A DNA stretch of 64,000 nt from an uncultured Oscillospiraceae bacterium (GTDB lineage Bacteria; Bacillota; Clostridia; Oscillospirales; Oscillospiraceae), in NCBI GenBank assembly GCA_910584835.1, contig CAJUEG010000006.1, positions 1-64,000 on the forward strand. Direction: 5' to 3'. The notes under the pieces are model-generated. The model was not told where the DNA came from. It saw only the letters and a program-made list of their open reading frames with translations, and did not search any database. The position numbers and the translations under genes were made by a program. Of this stretch, positions 41,176 to 49,808 are shown piece by piece (within the stretch, counting starts at the first letter, position 1; each line of letters begins with the position of its first letter).

Positions 41176-42922
41176 AAGCCGCCTCACCGCCCAGCTGCGC
41201 AGCGCCGACCAGCCCACCGAGAGCCAGCTCCAGCGCTTTGACCAGTTCCTCTCCCGGGCCTACAAGCGGAAGGTGGCCCTCCACTGGGAGTATGACGAGA
41301 CCCTCCAGGACGGCTTCCGCCTTCAGGTGGGGTCCGATGTGTACGACTGGACCCTGGACGGCCGGGTGCGGCAGTTCCAGGATTACCTGCACAGGCTGGA
41401 GCCGGGGGAGAACGACATCATCCCCCTCATCCGCCAGGCGGTGGAGCGGTGGGAGCCCTCCCCCGCCCCGGAGGAGATGGGCGAGGTGCTGTCCGTGGAC
41501 AGCGACATCGCCGCGGTCAGCGGGCTCACCCACGCCCAGTACGGGGAGATCCTGGTGTTCGAGGGCGGCGTGAAGGGCATGGTCCAGGACCTGCGCCCCC
41601 GGGGGCTGAGCTGCATCCTCTTCGGCGACGGCGAGGAGATCCGGGCGGGCAGCATGGTCCGCCGCACCCTGAAAACCGCCGGCATGCCGGTGGGGGAGGG
41701 CTACCTGGGCCGGGTGGTGGACGCCCTGGGCGTGCCGGTGGACGGCAAGGGGGCCATTGAGCCGGAGGGCTACCGCCCCATGGAGACCCCCGCTCCCGGC
41801 ATCCTGGAACGCCAGCCGGTGAACACCCCCATGGAGACGGGACTTTTGGCCATCGACTCCATGTTCCCCATCGGTCGGGGCCAGCGGGAGCTCATCATCG
41901 GCGACCGCCAGACCGGCAAGACCGCCATCGCCCTGGACACCATCCTCAACCAGAAGGGCAAGGACGTGGTGTGCATCTATGTGGCCATCGGCCAGAAGAC
42001 CAGCTCGGTGGCCCAGCTGGCGGAGAACCTGGCCCGCCGGGGGGCCATGGAGTACACCACCATCGTCACCGCCCCCGCCGGGGCCTCCGCCGCTTTGCAG
42101 TACATCGCCCCCTACGCCGGGTGCGCCCTGGCCGAGCACTTCATGTACCAGGGGGACGACGTGCTCATCGTGTACGACGACCTCAGCAAGCACGCCATCG
42201 CCTACCGGGCCCTGTCCCTGCTGCTGGAGCGCTCCCCCGGCCGGGAGGCCTACCCCGGCGACGTGTTCTACCTCCACTCCCGCCTGCTGGAGCGGTCCGC
42301 CCACCTCAGCGACGAGCTGGGGGGCGGCAGCATGACCGCCCTGCCCATCGTGGAGACCCAGGCGGGGGACGTGTCCGCCTATATCCCCACCAATATCATC
42401 TCCATCACCGACGGCCAGATTTTCCTGGAGAGCGAGCTGTTCTTCTCCGGCCAGCGGCCCGCCGTCAACGTGGGCCTGTCCGTGTCCCGGGTGGGCGGCG
42501 ACGCCCAGACCAAGGCCAAAAAGGCCGCCGCCGGGGCCATCCGGCTGGATTTGGCCCAGTACCGGGAGATGGAGGTGTTCACCCAGTTCTCCAGCGATCT
42601 GGACGACGCCACCAAGCGCCAGCTCTCCTACGGGCAGGGGCTGATGCGGCTGCTGCGCCAGCCCCAGTACGCCCCCCTGTCCCACCACCAGCAGGTGATT
42701 ATCCTCACCGCCGCCATGGACCACGTGATGCAGGACGTGCCGCTGGATAAAATGGACGAATTCCGGGACGGGCTGCTGGCCGCGGTGGAGGGGGAGGGCG
42801 CCGACCTGTGCGCCCGCATCGACCAGACCGGCAAGCTGTCCGAGGACGACCGGGAGGAGATTCTGGACCTGGCCCGGGCGTATCTGGCCCGGTTCCAGGG
42901 CGGCGGAAAGCAGGGCGGCTGA
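41162..42922 (+). CDS. atpA: Fusion of ATP synthase delta C-terminal domain and alpha subunit
   Basis: This 586-residue protein is alpha with an extra N-terminal domain. Residues 1-80 match the C-terminal domain of delta: LQRFDQFLSRAYKRKVALHW, then GFRLQVGSDVYDWTLDGRVR, equivalent to the GG..xxxGDxxxDGSVxGRL end of AtpH. From about residue 83 a full alpha follows, with the linker IIPLIRQAVERWE, Walker A GDRQTGKT and the SITDGQIFLESELF block (catalytic-interface Arg region GLSVSRVGGDAQ). The N-terminal six-helix domain of delta is absent from the operon. Three copies per F1 would each carry a b-binding domain. This looks like a genuine in-frame fusion: there is no frameshift. Confidence 0.9.
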   Translation: MRDARSRLTAQLRSADQPTESQLQRFDQFLSRAYKRKVALHWEYDETLQDGFRLQVGSDVYDWTLDGRVRQFQDYLHRLEPGENDIIPLIRQAVERWEPSPAPEEMGEVLSVDSDIAAVSGLTHAQYGEILVFEGGVKGMVQDLRPRGLSCILFGDGEEIRAGSMVRRTLKTAGMPVGEGYLGRVVDALGVPVDGKGAIEPEGYRPMETPAPGILERQPVNTPMETGLLAIDSMFPIGRGQRELIIGDRQTGKTAIALDTILNQKGKDVVCIYVAIGQKTSSVAQLAENLARRGAMEYTTIVTAPAGASAALQYIAPYAGCALAEHFMYQGDDVLIVYDDLSKHAIAYRALSLLLERSPGREAYPGDVFYLHSRLLERSAHLSDELGGGSMTALPIVETQAGDVSAYIPTNIISITDGQIFLESELFFSGQRPAVNVGLSVSRVGGDAQTKAKKAAAGAIRLDLAQYREMEVFTQFSSDLDDATKRQLSYGQGLMRLLRQPQYAPLSHHQQVIILTAAMDHVMQDVPLDKMDEFRDGLLAAVEGEGADLCARIDQTGKLSEDDREEILDLARAYLARFQGGGKQGG

Positions 42923-42923
42923 T

Positions 42924-43832
42924 ATGGCGGGGACCAAAGAGATCAAGGACCGCATCGGCAGCGTCCACGAGACCAAGAAGATCACCAGCGCCATGTACCT
43001 CATTGCCTCCACCAAGCTGCGGAAGGCCCGGCAGGAGCTGGACAACACCCGGCCCTACTTCGAGGCGCTGCGCCGGGAGATCAAGCGCATCTTCCGCACC
43101 GTGGGCGGAGAGGTGGTGGACAGCCCCTACTTTTACCCCATGGAGGGGGAGCCCCCCCTGGACAAGCCCAACGCCTGCCTGGTCATCACCGCGGACAAGG
43201 GGCTGGCGGGGGCCTACAACCAGAACGCCATCAAGGAGGCGCTGAAGCTGCTGGACACCCACCCGGACACCAAGCTGTACGTGGTGGGGGAGTACGGGCG
43301 GCGGTTCTTCGCCTCCCACGGCATCCCCATTGAGCACAGCTTCCTCTACACCGCCCAGAACCCCACCATGGCCAGGGCCCGGGAGATCAGCGCCCTGCTG
43401 CTGGACGGTTTCGAGAACGACCGGCTGGACAAGATCTACGTGGTGTACACCGACATGGGAAACGGCATGGACTTCCAGGCCAAATGCACCCGGGTGCTGC
43501 CCTTTCACCGGGCCCATTTCACCGACGCCTCCCGCGCCGAGCCGCCGGTGACCACCCCCGTTGAGTTCCTGCCCAGCGTCCAGGCGGTGCTGGACAGCAT
43601 GATGCCCAGCTACGTGTCCGGCTTCATTTACAGCGCCCTCATCGACAGCTTCTGCTGTGAGCAGCAGGCCCGCATGACCGCCATGGACAGCGCCAACCAG
43701 AACGCGGAGAAGCTGCTGGGGGAGCTGTCCCTGGAATTCAACCGGGTCCGGCAGTCGGCCATCACCCAGGAAATTACCGAGGTGTCCGCCGGGGCCAAAG
43801 CCCAGCGGAAAAAGCATCAGAAAGAAGGTTGA
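42924..43832 (+). CDS. atpG: ATP synthase subunit gamma
   Basis: Gamma is the central rotor shaft. The 302-residue protein starts MAGTKEIKDRIGSVHETKKI and ends with the conserved helix (ITQEITEVSAGAKAQRKK) that pairs with the N-terminal coiled coil. It has the typical SAMYLIASTKLRKAR motif. The ATG is one base after the alpha stop; the following gene starts on its stop codon. Ordinary in length and layout. Confidence 0.93.
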   Translation: MAGTKEIKDRIGSVHETKKITSAMYLIASTKLRKARQELDNTRPYFEALRREIKRIFRTVGGEVVDSPYFYPMEGEPPLDKPNACLVITADKGLAGAYNQNAIKEALKLLDTHPDTKLYVVGEYGRRFFASHGIPIEHSFLYTAQNPTMARAREISALLLDGFENDRLDKIYVVYTDMGNGMDFQAKCTRVLPFHRAHFTDASRAEPPVTTPVEFLPSVQAVLDSMMPSYVSGFIYSALIDSFCCEQQARMTAMDSANQNAEKLLGELSLEFNRVRQSAITQEITEVSAGAKAQRKKHQKEG

Positions 43833-45238
43833 TGATTTTGGAACGTGGGATCATCACACAGATATCCGGCCCCGTGGTGGACGTGGAGATCATCGAAGGG
43901 GAGCTGCCCCGCCTGCGGGAGGAGCTCACCGTGGAAAAGGACGGACAGGACCGGGTGATGGAGGTGGCCCAGCACCTGGACCACAAGACGGTGCGGTGCA
44001 TCATGCTCTCCCCCAGCGAGGGGCTGGCCCGGGGCCTGGCCGTGGACGTGCCGGGCCACACCATCCAGGTCCCCGTGGGGGAGGCCACCCTGGGCCGCAT
44101 GTTCAACGTGCTGGGCCAGCCCATCGACGGGGGCGGGCCGGTGCCCGAGGGCACCCCGGTGCGCTCCATCTACCGCAAGCCCCCCGCCTTTGACGAGCAG
44201 AGCCCCTCGGTGGAGATTCTGGAGACGGGCATCAAGGTCATCGACCTGCTGGAGCCCTACCCCAAGGGGGGCAAGATCGGCCTGTTCGGCGGCGCCGGCG
44301 TGGGCAAGACGGTGCTCATCCAGGAGCTGATCCACAACGTGGCCATGGAGCACGGCGGCTATTCCATCTTCACCGGCGTGGGCGAGCGATCCCGGGAGGG
44401 CAACGACCTGTGGCGGGAGATGGGGGAGAGCGGCGTGTCCGCCAAGACCGCCCTGGTGTTCGGCCAGATGAACGAGTCCCCCGGCGTGCGTATGCGGGTG
44501 GCCCTGTCCGGGCTGACCATGGCGGAGCACTTCCGGGACAAGGAACACAAGGACGTGCTGCTGTTCATCGACAACATCTTCCGTTTTGTCCAGGCGGGCA
44601 GCGAGGTGTCCACCCTGCTGGGGCGGATGCCCTCCGCCGTGGGCTACCAGCCCACCCTGGCCAACGAGATGGGAGAGCTGCAGGAGCGTATCACCTCCAC
44701 CAAGAACGGCTCGGTGACCTCGGTGCAGGCGGTGTACGTCCCGGCGGACGACCTCACCGACCCGGCCACCGCCACCACCTTCGCCCATCTGGACGCGACG
44801 ACGGTTTTGAGCCGTAAGATTTCCGAGCAGGGCATCTACCCGGCGGTGGACCCGCTGGAGTCCTCCTCCCGGATTCTGGAAGCGGACGTGGTGGGGGCGG
44901 AGCACTACCGGGTGGCCCGGAAGGTGCAGGAGATTCTGGAGAAATACCGGGAGCTCCAGGACATCATCGCCATCCTGGGCATGGACGAGCTCAGCGCCGA
45001 GGACCGCAAGACCGTGGCCCGGGCCAGAAGGCTCCAGCGGTTCCTGGCCCAGCCCACCCACGTGGCGGAAAAGTTCACCGGCATCCCGGGCGTGTATGTG
45101 CCGCTGAAGGACACCCTGGAGAGCTTCGCGGCCATTGTGGACGGGGAGCTGGACCAGTACCCGGAGGCGGCGTTCTACAACGTGGGCGCCTGGCGGGACG
45201 TGGTGGCCAAGGCCAAAAAGCTGGAGGGCGGCGCGTGA
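43832..45238 (+). CDS. atpD: ATP synthase subunit beta
   Basis: Beta carries the catalytic sites. The 468-residue protein has the P-loop GLFGGAGVGKTVL, the GERSREGNDL motif with catalytic Glu and Arg, the DELSEED-like region reading MDELSAED, and the ADDLTDPA block. It is full length. The ATG at 43832 lies on the gamma stop; a TTG at 43829 would add one residue. Overlap with both neighbours indicates translational coupling. Confidence 0.95.
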   Translation: MILERGIITQISGPVVDVEIIEGELPRLREELTVEKDGQDRVMEVAQHLDHKTVRCIMLSPSEGLARGLAVDVPGHTIQVPVGEATLGRMFNVLGQPIDGGGPVPEGTPVRSIYRKPPAFDEQSPSVEILETGIKVIDLLEPYPKGGKIGLFGGAGVGKTVLIQELIHNVAMEHGGYSIFTGVGERSREGNDLWREMGESGVSAKTALVFGQMNESPGVRMRVALSGLTMAEHFRDKEHKDVLLFIDNIFRFVQAGSEVSTLLGRMPSAVGYQPTLANEMGELQERITSTKNGSVTSVQAVYVPADDLTDPATATTFAHLDATTVLSRKISEQGIYPAVDPLESSSRILEADVVGAEHYRVARKVQEILEKYRELQDIIAILGMDELSAEDRKTVARARRLQRFLAQPTHVAEKFTGIPGVYVPLKDTLESFAAIVDGELDQYPEAAFYNVGAWRDVVAKAKKLEGGA

Positions 45239-45648
45239 TGGATACCTTTCAGGTGCATATCCTGGCTGCGGACCGGACTCTGTACGAGGGCCCCTGCGTC
45301 AGCCTCACCATCCCCGCCAGCGACGGGGAGCGGGGCATCCTGGCCCACCACGCCAGCATGATGGCCGCCATCGTCCCCGGCACGCTGCGCTACCAGCCGC
45401 CGGGGGAGGAGGTCCAGCTGGCGGCGGTGTCTCCCGGCATGGTAAAGGTAGAGGATAACGAGGTGCTGGTGCTGGTGGACTCCGCCGAGCGCCCGGAGGA
45501 GATCGACGAGGCCCGGGCCCGCCGGGAGGCGGATCAGGCGCGGGAGGCCATTTTACAGAAGAAGAGCCGCCAGGAGTACCAGCTGGCCCAGGCGTCGCTG
45601 GCCCGGGCGCTGAACCGCCTGCGGGTAAAGGGCGGGAGCGGACTTTGA
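45238..45648 (+). CDS. atpC: ATP synthase subunit epsilon
   Basis: Epsilon couples and brakes the rotor. The 136-residue protein has the N-terminal beta-sandwich (FQVHILAADRTLYEGPCVSL, GERGILAHHASMMAAI) and a C-terminal helical hairpin of the usual length (EEIDEARARREADQAREAIL...). It overlaps beta by one base (TGATG). It is the last gene of the operon. Confidence 0.93.
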   Translation: MDTFQVHILAADRTLYEGPCVSLTIPASDGERGILAHHASMMAAIVPGTLRYQPPGEEVQLAAVSPGMVKVEDNEVLVLVDSAERPEEIDEARARREADQAREAILQKKSRQEYQLAQASLARALNRLRVKGGSGL

Positions 45649-45654
45649 GACGCT

Positions 45655-45689
45655 GTTCCCGCTGCCGGGAACCGGGTAAAAATTTTTTC
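45655..45689 (+). terminator. Possible terminator of the ATP synthase operon
   Basis: GTTCCC and GGGAAC form a short stem, with AATTTTTT beginning about nine bases after it. It is weaker than the other terminators in the window. Confidence 0.4.
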
Positions 45690-45698
45690 AATTTGCAC

Positions 45699-45727
45699 TT
45701 TACAAACGGGGTAAACTCTGCTATACT
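45699..45727 (+). promoter_or_regulatory. tRNA-Arg promoter
   Basis: TTTACA (45699-45704) is 17 bases from TATACT (45722-45727), 18 bases before the tRNA. Confidence 0.7.
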
Positions 45728-45744
45728 ATGTGGGTATCAGAGAT

Positions 45745-45821
45745 GCGCCCGTAGTTCAATTGGATAGAGCGTCAGATTCCGGTTCTGAATGTTGGGGGTT
45801 CGAGTCCCTTCGGGCGTACCA
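45745..45821 (+). tRNA. tRNA-Arg (anticodon CCG)
   Basis: The 77-base cloverleaf includes the acceptor stem GCGCCCG/CGGGCGT (a G-T closing pair), the D loop TTCAATTGGATAGA, the anticodon stem TCAGA/TCTGA with loop TTCCGGT, and the T loop GGTTCGAGTCC. The anticodon is CCG, reading CGG. CCA is encoded in the gene. Confidence 0.93.
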
Positions 45822-45826
45822 AGCTG

Positions 45827-45875
45827 AAAGCCGCGTTTCAGCCTTGCTTGACAAGGCTGAAACGCGGCTTTTTTA
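45827..45875 (+). terminator. tRNA terminator
   Basis: The arms AAAGCCGCGTTTCAGCCTTG and CAAGGCTGAAACGCGGCTTT are 20 bp and perfect, followed by a T run. Confidence 0.9.
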
Positions 45876-45989
45876 TGCACAATTTCTTGACCAAGCCAAG
45901 GGGCCGGGAGGCATTCCGCGCATCTCGCCCTGAAGGGAAAAATAGAGGCCCAAATAGTCAAAACGATTTTGATCAGCGGCTTATAGTCA

Positions 45990-46018
45990 TTGCATTTCTT
46001 TGCTTTAGACGTTATAAT
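45990..46018 (+). promoter_or_regulatory. Promoter of the unknown gene at 46.1 kb
   Basis: TTGCAT (45990-45995) is 17 bases from a perfect TATAAT (46013-46018). The rest of 45876-46092 shows no credible gene. Confidence 0.6.
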
Positions 46019-46092
46019 AAGAGAAAACCAGGAGATATTGCAGTGATTGATACCCCGTTTTTCTTTGCGACACCATCAAAAAGCGCCTAACG

Positions 46093-46629
46093 ATGATTGT
46101 GAAAGAGATGATTACTGTGTCGGAGCAGCAAACTGTGCCGGTTATGGAAACCAGGCTGGGATCGGAACTGATGGCGGAGGTATATAAGGCGCTCAACTTC
46201 GAGCCGTCTATCTTTGCCAAGCGCCATGGTGACGAGTTTACACACTTATATCTTAGGGTAGACGGGATGCTCAGCTACGTGGGAGAAGAAATATTCTCCT
46301 ATCTCTCCACCCAGGTGAATGAGTGCCTGTCCAAAGCGGAATACGCGCTGCTGTCTTATATGGAATACGCCGGACGGACACAGAAAATCGGGGACCATGA
46401 CCGTTTTGCCCAAGCAGTGGCCCGCTATTTGAAGGCGAGAAACCGAACGGGCAGCGATTGGCTCTACGCCTTTGAAGGGAAGGATGCCAAAAGACGCTGC
46501 CTGGAAACTTATCCGCAGATGTATTCCATTGCCCAAGCTATGTACGCCTTTGCAAAAGAAACCGGGGAATTCAAGAATGTCGCAATGTCCGATGGCCCGG
46601 ACGCATGGCCTGATCCGGGAAAGATCTGA
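46093..46629 (+). CDS. Unknown protein of 178 residues
   Basis: I do not recognise this protein. It is soluble and mostly helical, with no signal or membrane segment. Two stretches stand out: IFAKRHGDEFTHLYLRVDGM near the start and YLKARNRTGSDWLYAFEGKD near residue 120. The gene is less GC-rich than its neighbours and has its own good promoter. An ATG at 46108 follows GAAAGAG and is an alternative start that would remove five residues. It lies between a tRNA gene and the FapA operon, a site where acquired genes are common. Confidence 0.6.
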   Translation: MIVKEMITVSEQQTVPVMETRLGSELMAEVYKALNFEPSIFAKRHGDEFTHLYLRVDGMLSYVGEEIFSYLSTQVNECLSKAEYALLSYMEYAGRTQKIGDHDRFAQAVARYLKARNRTGSDWLYAFEGKDAKRRCLETYPQMYSIAQAMYAFAKETGEFKNVAMSDGPDAWPDPGKI

Positions 46630-46944
46630 ATGGCTCCCCGGTTTAAAATACTCTATTTCGGAAAGCAGAAATACAGCAGCTTGGACCGCGCCGGTCCTGC
46701 CGTGAGCAAAACGGTCTTGGCGCACACGGGCCACACAGCGCATTTTCCCCAAATGGGGAGCTTCCGGGGCGGCCTGCACATCAGCCTGAAAAACGGGCCA
46801 GGCCGATGCAAAGGCCGCGGGCCGGAGAAAGCCTGAGAGAAATACTGAAAAATGTGCTTGCCCTATCTTGAAACCGCTGCCTCTGATGGGCTATAATAAC
46901 AGAGCAGCCACAATTTGCAGAATCCAAATAAGGAGGTCCCCGGC
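46630..46944. other. Intergenic region before the FapA operon
   Basis: I see no credible gene in these 315 bases. The last 80 bases contain the promoter (46868-46897) and the AAGGAGGT ribosome binding site of the next gene. The first 200 hold nothing recognisable. Confidence 0.5.
46868..46897 (+). promoter_or_regulatory. Promoter of the FapA/CheX/CheY operon
   Basis: TTGAAA (46868-46873) is 18 bases from a perfect TATAAT (46892-46897). Confidence 0.6.
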
Positions 46945-48678
46945 ATGGCAAACAAAAATCCGCTGTTGTCCTGGCTGTTTGGAGCAGATCCGGAAGAGGG
47001 ACCCGAAGCCCCCGCGGAGCAGGCTGAGACACCTGCTCCGCCTGAGACGCCGCCCCCCAGGGACAATATATCAGACCCCTTTCGGCTGACGCTGGCTTCA
47101 GACCACGCAGTGAACAAGCTGTGGCGGCTGTGGACAGAGCGGGCGGGGCGGCAGTACCCGCCGTCTTTTCGCTTTGAAGACCCGGAGGGGGAAACCGAAC
47201 CGATTCCCGCTGCCCAGGCCAAGCAGGAGCTGGCGCGGCTGCTGCTGGCGGTGAACGCCTCCGCCAACCAGCGGCTGGGAAAGGTCCAGCCTAAGAAAAC
47301 GGACAAGGCATCGAAGGGGAAGGCGCCCCCTCCGCCCCCGGCCTTGGACGCCCAGGCGGTTGCCTTCGTGACCAACGACCGGCTGACGGCCTGGGTGTTT
47401 GCCTACCCGCCGGTGGGAGGCGGGAAAGAGCTGGATCGGGGTATGCTGTCAAAGGCCCTGGGGGAAAAGCAAGTGACATACGGCATCGACAATGCCCTGC
47501 TGGACGCCCTGCCCGGCCGGCCGGACCGGTATTTCCGGCTGTACATAGCCGCCCGGGGCAGGGCCGCCGCCCATGGCAAGGACGGGCGCATCATCGATAT
47601 GTTCTCCCGCCGGCCGGAGCGGAAGATGGTGGTGGATGAGTTCAACCGGGTGGACTACGCCTCCATCAGCTTTATCCAGAATGCGGAGGAGGGAGACGCC
47701 ATCTGCCGTATCATCGCCCCCACCAAGGGCGAGGAAGGCAAAACGGTGCTGGGCCAGGACCTGCCTGCCCGGGACGGCAAGCCCGCCGCAGTTCCCAAGG
47801 GCCGCAACACAGCGCTCAACGGCCAGGGAGATGCCCTGATAGCCACCAAGACGGGCCATGTGGAGTTCAACGGGCGCACCTTCCAGGTGAAGCCGGTGAT
47901 GGACATTGACGGAAACGTGGACTACTCCACCGGCCACATTAATTTCCTGGGGGACGTCCACGTCCACGGGGATATCTGCACCGGCTTTACCGTCCGGGCC
48001 ATGGGCAACATCACCGTGGACGGCGTAGTGGAGGCGGCCGAGGTGGAGGCCGGGGGCGACCTCATCATGATCAAGGGCGCCCAGGGGGACAACCGGGCGG
48101 TGCTCCGGGCCGGCCACAGCATCTTTGCCAAGTATCTGGAAAACTGCTGCATCTATGCCATGGAGGGCCTTCACGCCGACTGCATCATCAACTGCGACGT
48201 GTATTGCGACGGCCTGGTGGAGGTGCGTTCCGGCCGGGGCACCATCATCGGAGGCAGTATTCGGGCCGCCCATGAGGTCAGCGCCGAGGTGATCGGCTCC
48301 CGGTCCGAGTGCCACACCGACGTGGTGCTGGGAGGCCTGCCCTGCCAGGAGTTTGACCATGATGTGCTGATGCGGGAGATTGCGGAGCTGACGGAGGAAC
48401 TGGAGAAGACGGAGCTTCAGCCGGAGAGCCCCGCAAAATTCACCCGTATGAGCAAGCTGCGTATGCAGCTGTCCTTGAATAAAAGCAAGCTGGAGCAGTT
48501 TGACCGGGACCTGGAGGAACTCCGGGAGGACCAGGACAACCCCGGTGTCCGCCGGCTGACCTGCTCGGTGGCCTATCCCGGCGCGTCGGTGTCCATCGGC
48601 CCGGCTTTCTACCGTTTCCGGCAGGAGACCCGCCCCGTCGTCGCCAGGCTGCTGGGCGAGGAAATCTGCATCGTTTGA
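46945..48678 (+). CDS. FapA/DUF342-family polymerising beta-solenoid protein
   Basis: The 577-residue protein belongs to the DUF342/FapA family. An N-terminal acidic, Pro-rich leader of about 40 residues is followed by a variable domain. Residues 320-460 are the FapA core (GDVHVHGDICTGFTVRAMGN, ITVDGVVEAAEVEAGGDLIM, SGRGTIIGGSIRAAHEVSAE), a predicted right-handed beta-helix, then a coiled coil (ELTEELEKTELQPES...LEQFDRDLEEL). FapA homologues are implicated in early flagellar assembly and in cell-surface filaments; no other flagellar gene is nearby. The ATG follows AAGGAGGT. It leads an operon with CheX- and CheY-like genes. Confidence 0.85.
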   Translation: MANKNPLLSWLFGADPEEGPEAPAEQAETPAPPETPPPRDNISDPFRLTLASDHAVNKLWRLWTERAGRQYPPSFRFEDPEGETEPIPAAQAKQELARLLLAVNASANQRLGKVQPKKTDKASKGKAPPPPPALDAQAVAFVTNDRLTAWVFAYPPVGGGKELDRGMLSKALGEKQVTYGIDNALLDALPGRPDRYFRLYIAARGRAAAHGKDGRIIDMFSRRPERKMVVDEFNRVDYASISFIQNAEEGDAICRIIAPTKGEEGKTVLGQDLPARDGKPAAVPKGRNTALNGQGDALIATKTGHVEFNGRTFQVKPVMDIDGNVDYSTGHINFLGDVHVHGDICTGFTVRAMGNITVDGVVEAAEVEAGGDLIMIKGAQGDNRAVLRAGHSIFAKYLENCCIYAMEGLHADCIINCDVYCDGLVEVRSGRGTIIGGSIRAAHEVSAEVIGSRSECHTDVVLGGLPCQEFDHDVLMREIAELTEELEKTELQPESPAKFTRMSKLRMQLSLNKSKLEQFDRDLEELREDQDNPGVRRLTCSVAYPGASVSIGPAFYRFRQETRPVVARLLGEEICIV

Positions 48679-48699
48679 CAGATGAAAGGGAGTGAAGCT

Positions 48700-49185
48700 G
48701 TGGATAAAAGCATACCGGAGGAAAAGCTGAGGGAGGGACTTGACCGGATCATCCGGGAAGTGACGGAGTCCTCGGCAGGCATTGCGCTGGTCCGGGGGGA
48801 GGCGGCGCTGGGAGAGCATATCTGCACGGTGCATATCGGCTTTCGCAAGGGATTTCACTCCAGCCTGTCTCTGCGGGCAGACGCCGCCCTGTTTGCCCGG
48901 CTGGCCCAGTCTATCCTGGAAGAGGAACACATCACGGCCCAGGACCTGGAGGATGTGGCCAAGGAGTATTTCAACGTGCTTTGCGGGCATATCGCCGCGG
49001 CGCTGTACAAAACCACCCATATCTCCGCCCGGTTCAGCGTGCCCTCCTTTTACTGGGGGAGCTACAGCCCCAAGGATCACAGAGAACAGTTTGTGATCCG
49101 CTACTCCAGCAGCCAGGACGAGGCTGCCGAGCTGGTCCACCACGTCCCCATTCCCCAGGAGGGGCATGAGACGGGTAAGACCTGA
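48700..49185 (+). CDS. CheX-like chemotaxis phosphatase-fold protein
   Basis: This 161-residue protein has the CheX/CheC-like layout: an N-terminal helix, the conserved GEHICTVHIGFRKGFHSSLSL strand region, a helix with LARLAQSILEEE-type spacing (RLAQSILEEEHITAQDLEDV) and FNVLCGHIAAALYKTT containing the ExxxN-like phosphatase motif position (Glu-Val-Ala-Lys-Glu-Tyr-Phe-Asn). CheX dephosphorylates CheY-P. The GTG start at 48700 follows AAAGGGAG; ATG 48682 has no such site. The CheY-like gene follows after 36 bases, so the two probably work together. Confidence 0.75.
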   Translation: MDKSIPEEKLREGLDRIIREVTESSAGIALVRGEAALGEHICTVHIGFRKGFHSSLSLRADAALFARLAQSILEEEHITAQDLEDVAKEYFNVLCGHIAAALYKTTHISARFSVPSFYWGSYSPKDHREQFVIRYSSSQDEAAELVHHVPIPQEGHETGKT

Positions 49186-49221
49186 TCAACTCAATTTTTA
49201 TCGAAAGAGGGAACGATAGTT

Positions 49222-49587
49222 ATGGCAAAGCGAGTAATGGTGGTAGACGACTCCCGGCTCCAGGAGGTTCAGATCCGCAAACTGCTGGAGGGGAGCGACT
49301 ATGAGGTGGCCTGCTACTGCCGCAGCGGAGAAGATGCCCTGGCTCAGTATGACGGCGTGAAGCCGGACGTGGTGACTATGGACATCATCATGCCGGGAAT
49401 GGACGGCCTGGAAACTGCCCAGGCCATTTTGGAGGAGTATCCGGAGGCAAAGATCATCATGGTGTCCTCCCTGGCCTATGACGACACTTTTGAGGAGGCC
49501 AAGTCCATCGGCGCCAAGGCATTCCTCGACAAGCCCTTTGACGCGGAGAAGCTGCTGGCCGCTTTGGACCAGGCGGTGTCCGGCTGA
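49222..49587 (+). CDS. CheY-like response regulator
   Basis: The 121-residue single-domain receiver has all acceptor-site residues: VVDDSR (acidic pair), the phosphorylated Asp in VVTMDIIMPGMDG (near residue 54), Ser in VSSLAY and Lys in LDKPFD. It lacks an output domain, so it acts by protein interaction. The neighbour upstream is its likely phosphatase. The start follows AAAGAGGGA. No kinase or receptor gene is present in the window. Confidence 0.9.
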   Translation: MAKRVMVVDDSRLQEVQIRKLLEGSDYEVACYCRSGEDALAQYDGVKPDVVTMDIIMPGMDGLETAQAILEEYPEAKIIMVSSLAYDDTFEEAKSIGAKAFLDKPFDAEKLLAALDQAVSG

Positions 49588-49710
49588 CCACAAGGCCGGA
49601 TGGCGCAAGTGTGAACGACCCGGCCTGATCTGAATAAATTGCTGCCGGCTGTTCAAGGGGGGAGCACCTGGATTTGGGTGCCCCGTGATGCTTGACCTTT
49701 TGAACGTGAG

Positions 49711-49762
49711 GAAACGCCCCGCGGGATGAACTGGACTAAGCTCATCCCGCAGGGCGTTTTTG
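49711..49762 (+). terminator. Terminator of the FapA/CheX/CheY operon
   Basis: AACGCCCCGCGGGATGA and TCATCCCGCAGGGCGTT form a strong stem followed by TTTTTG. Confidence 0.85.
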
Positions 49763-49808
49763 TGTAGAAATAGGGTTTGGTCAATGGGCGCTCTCCAAAA
49801 AAATTTAA

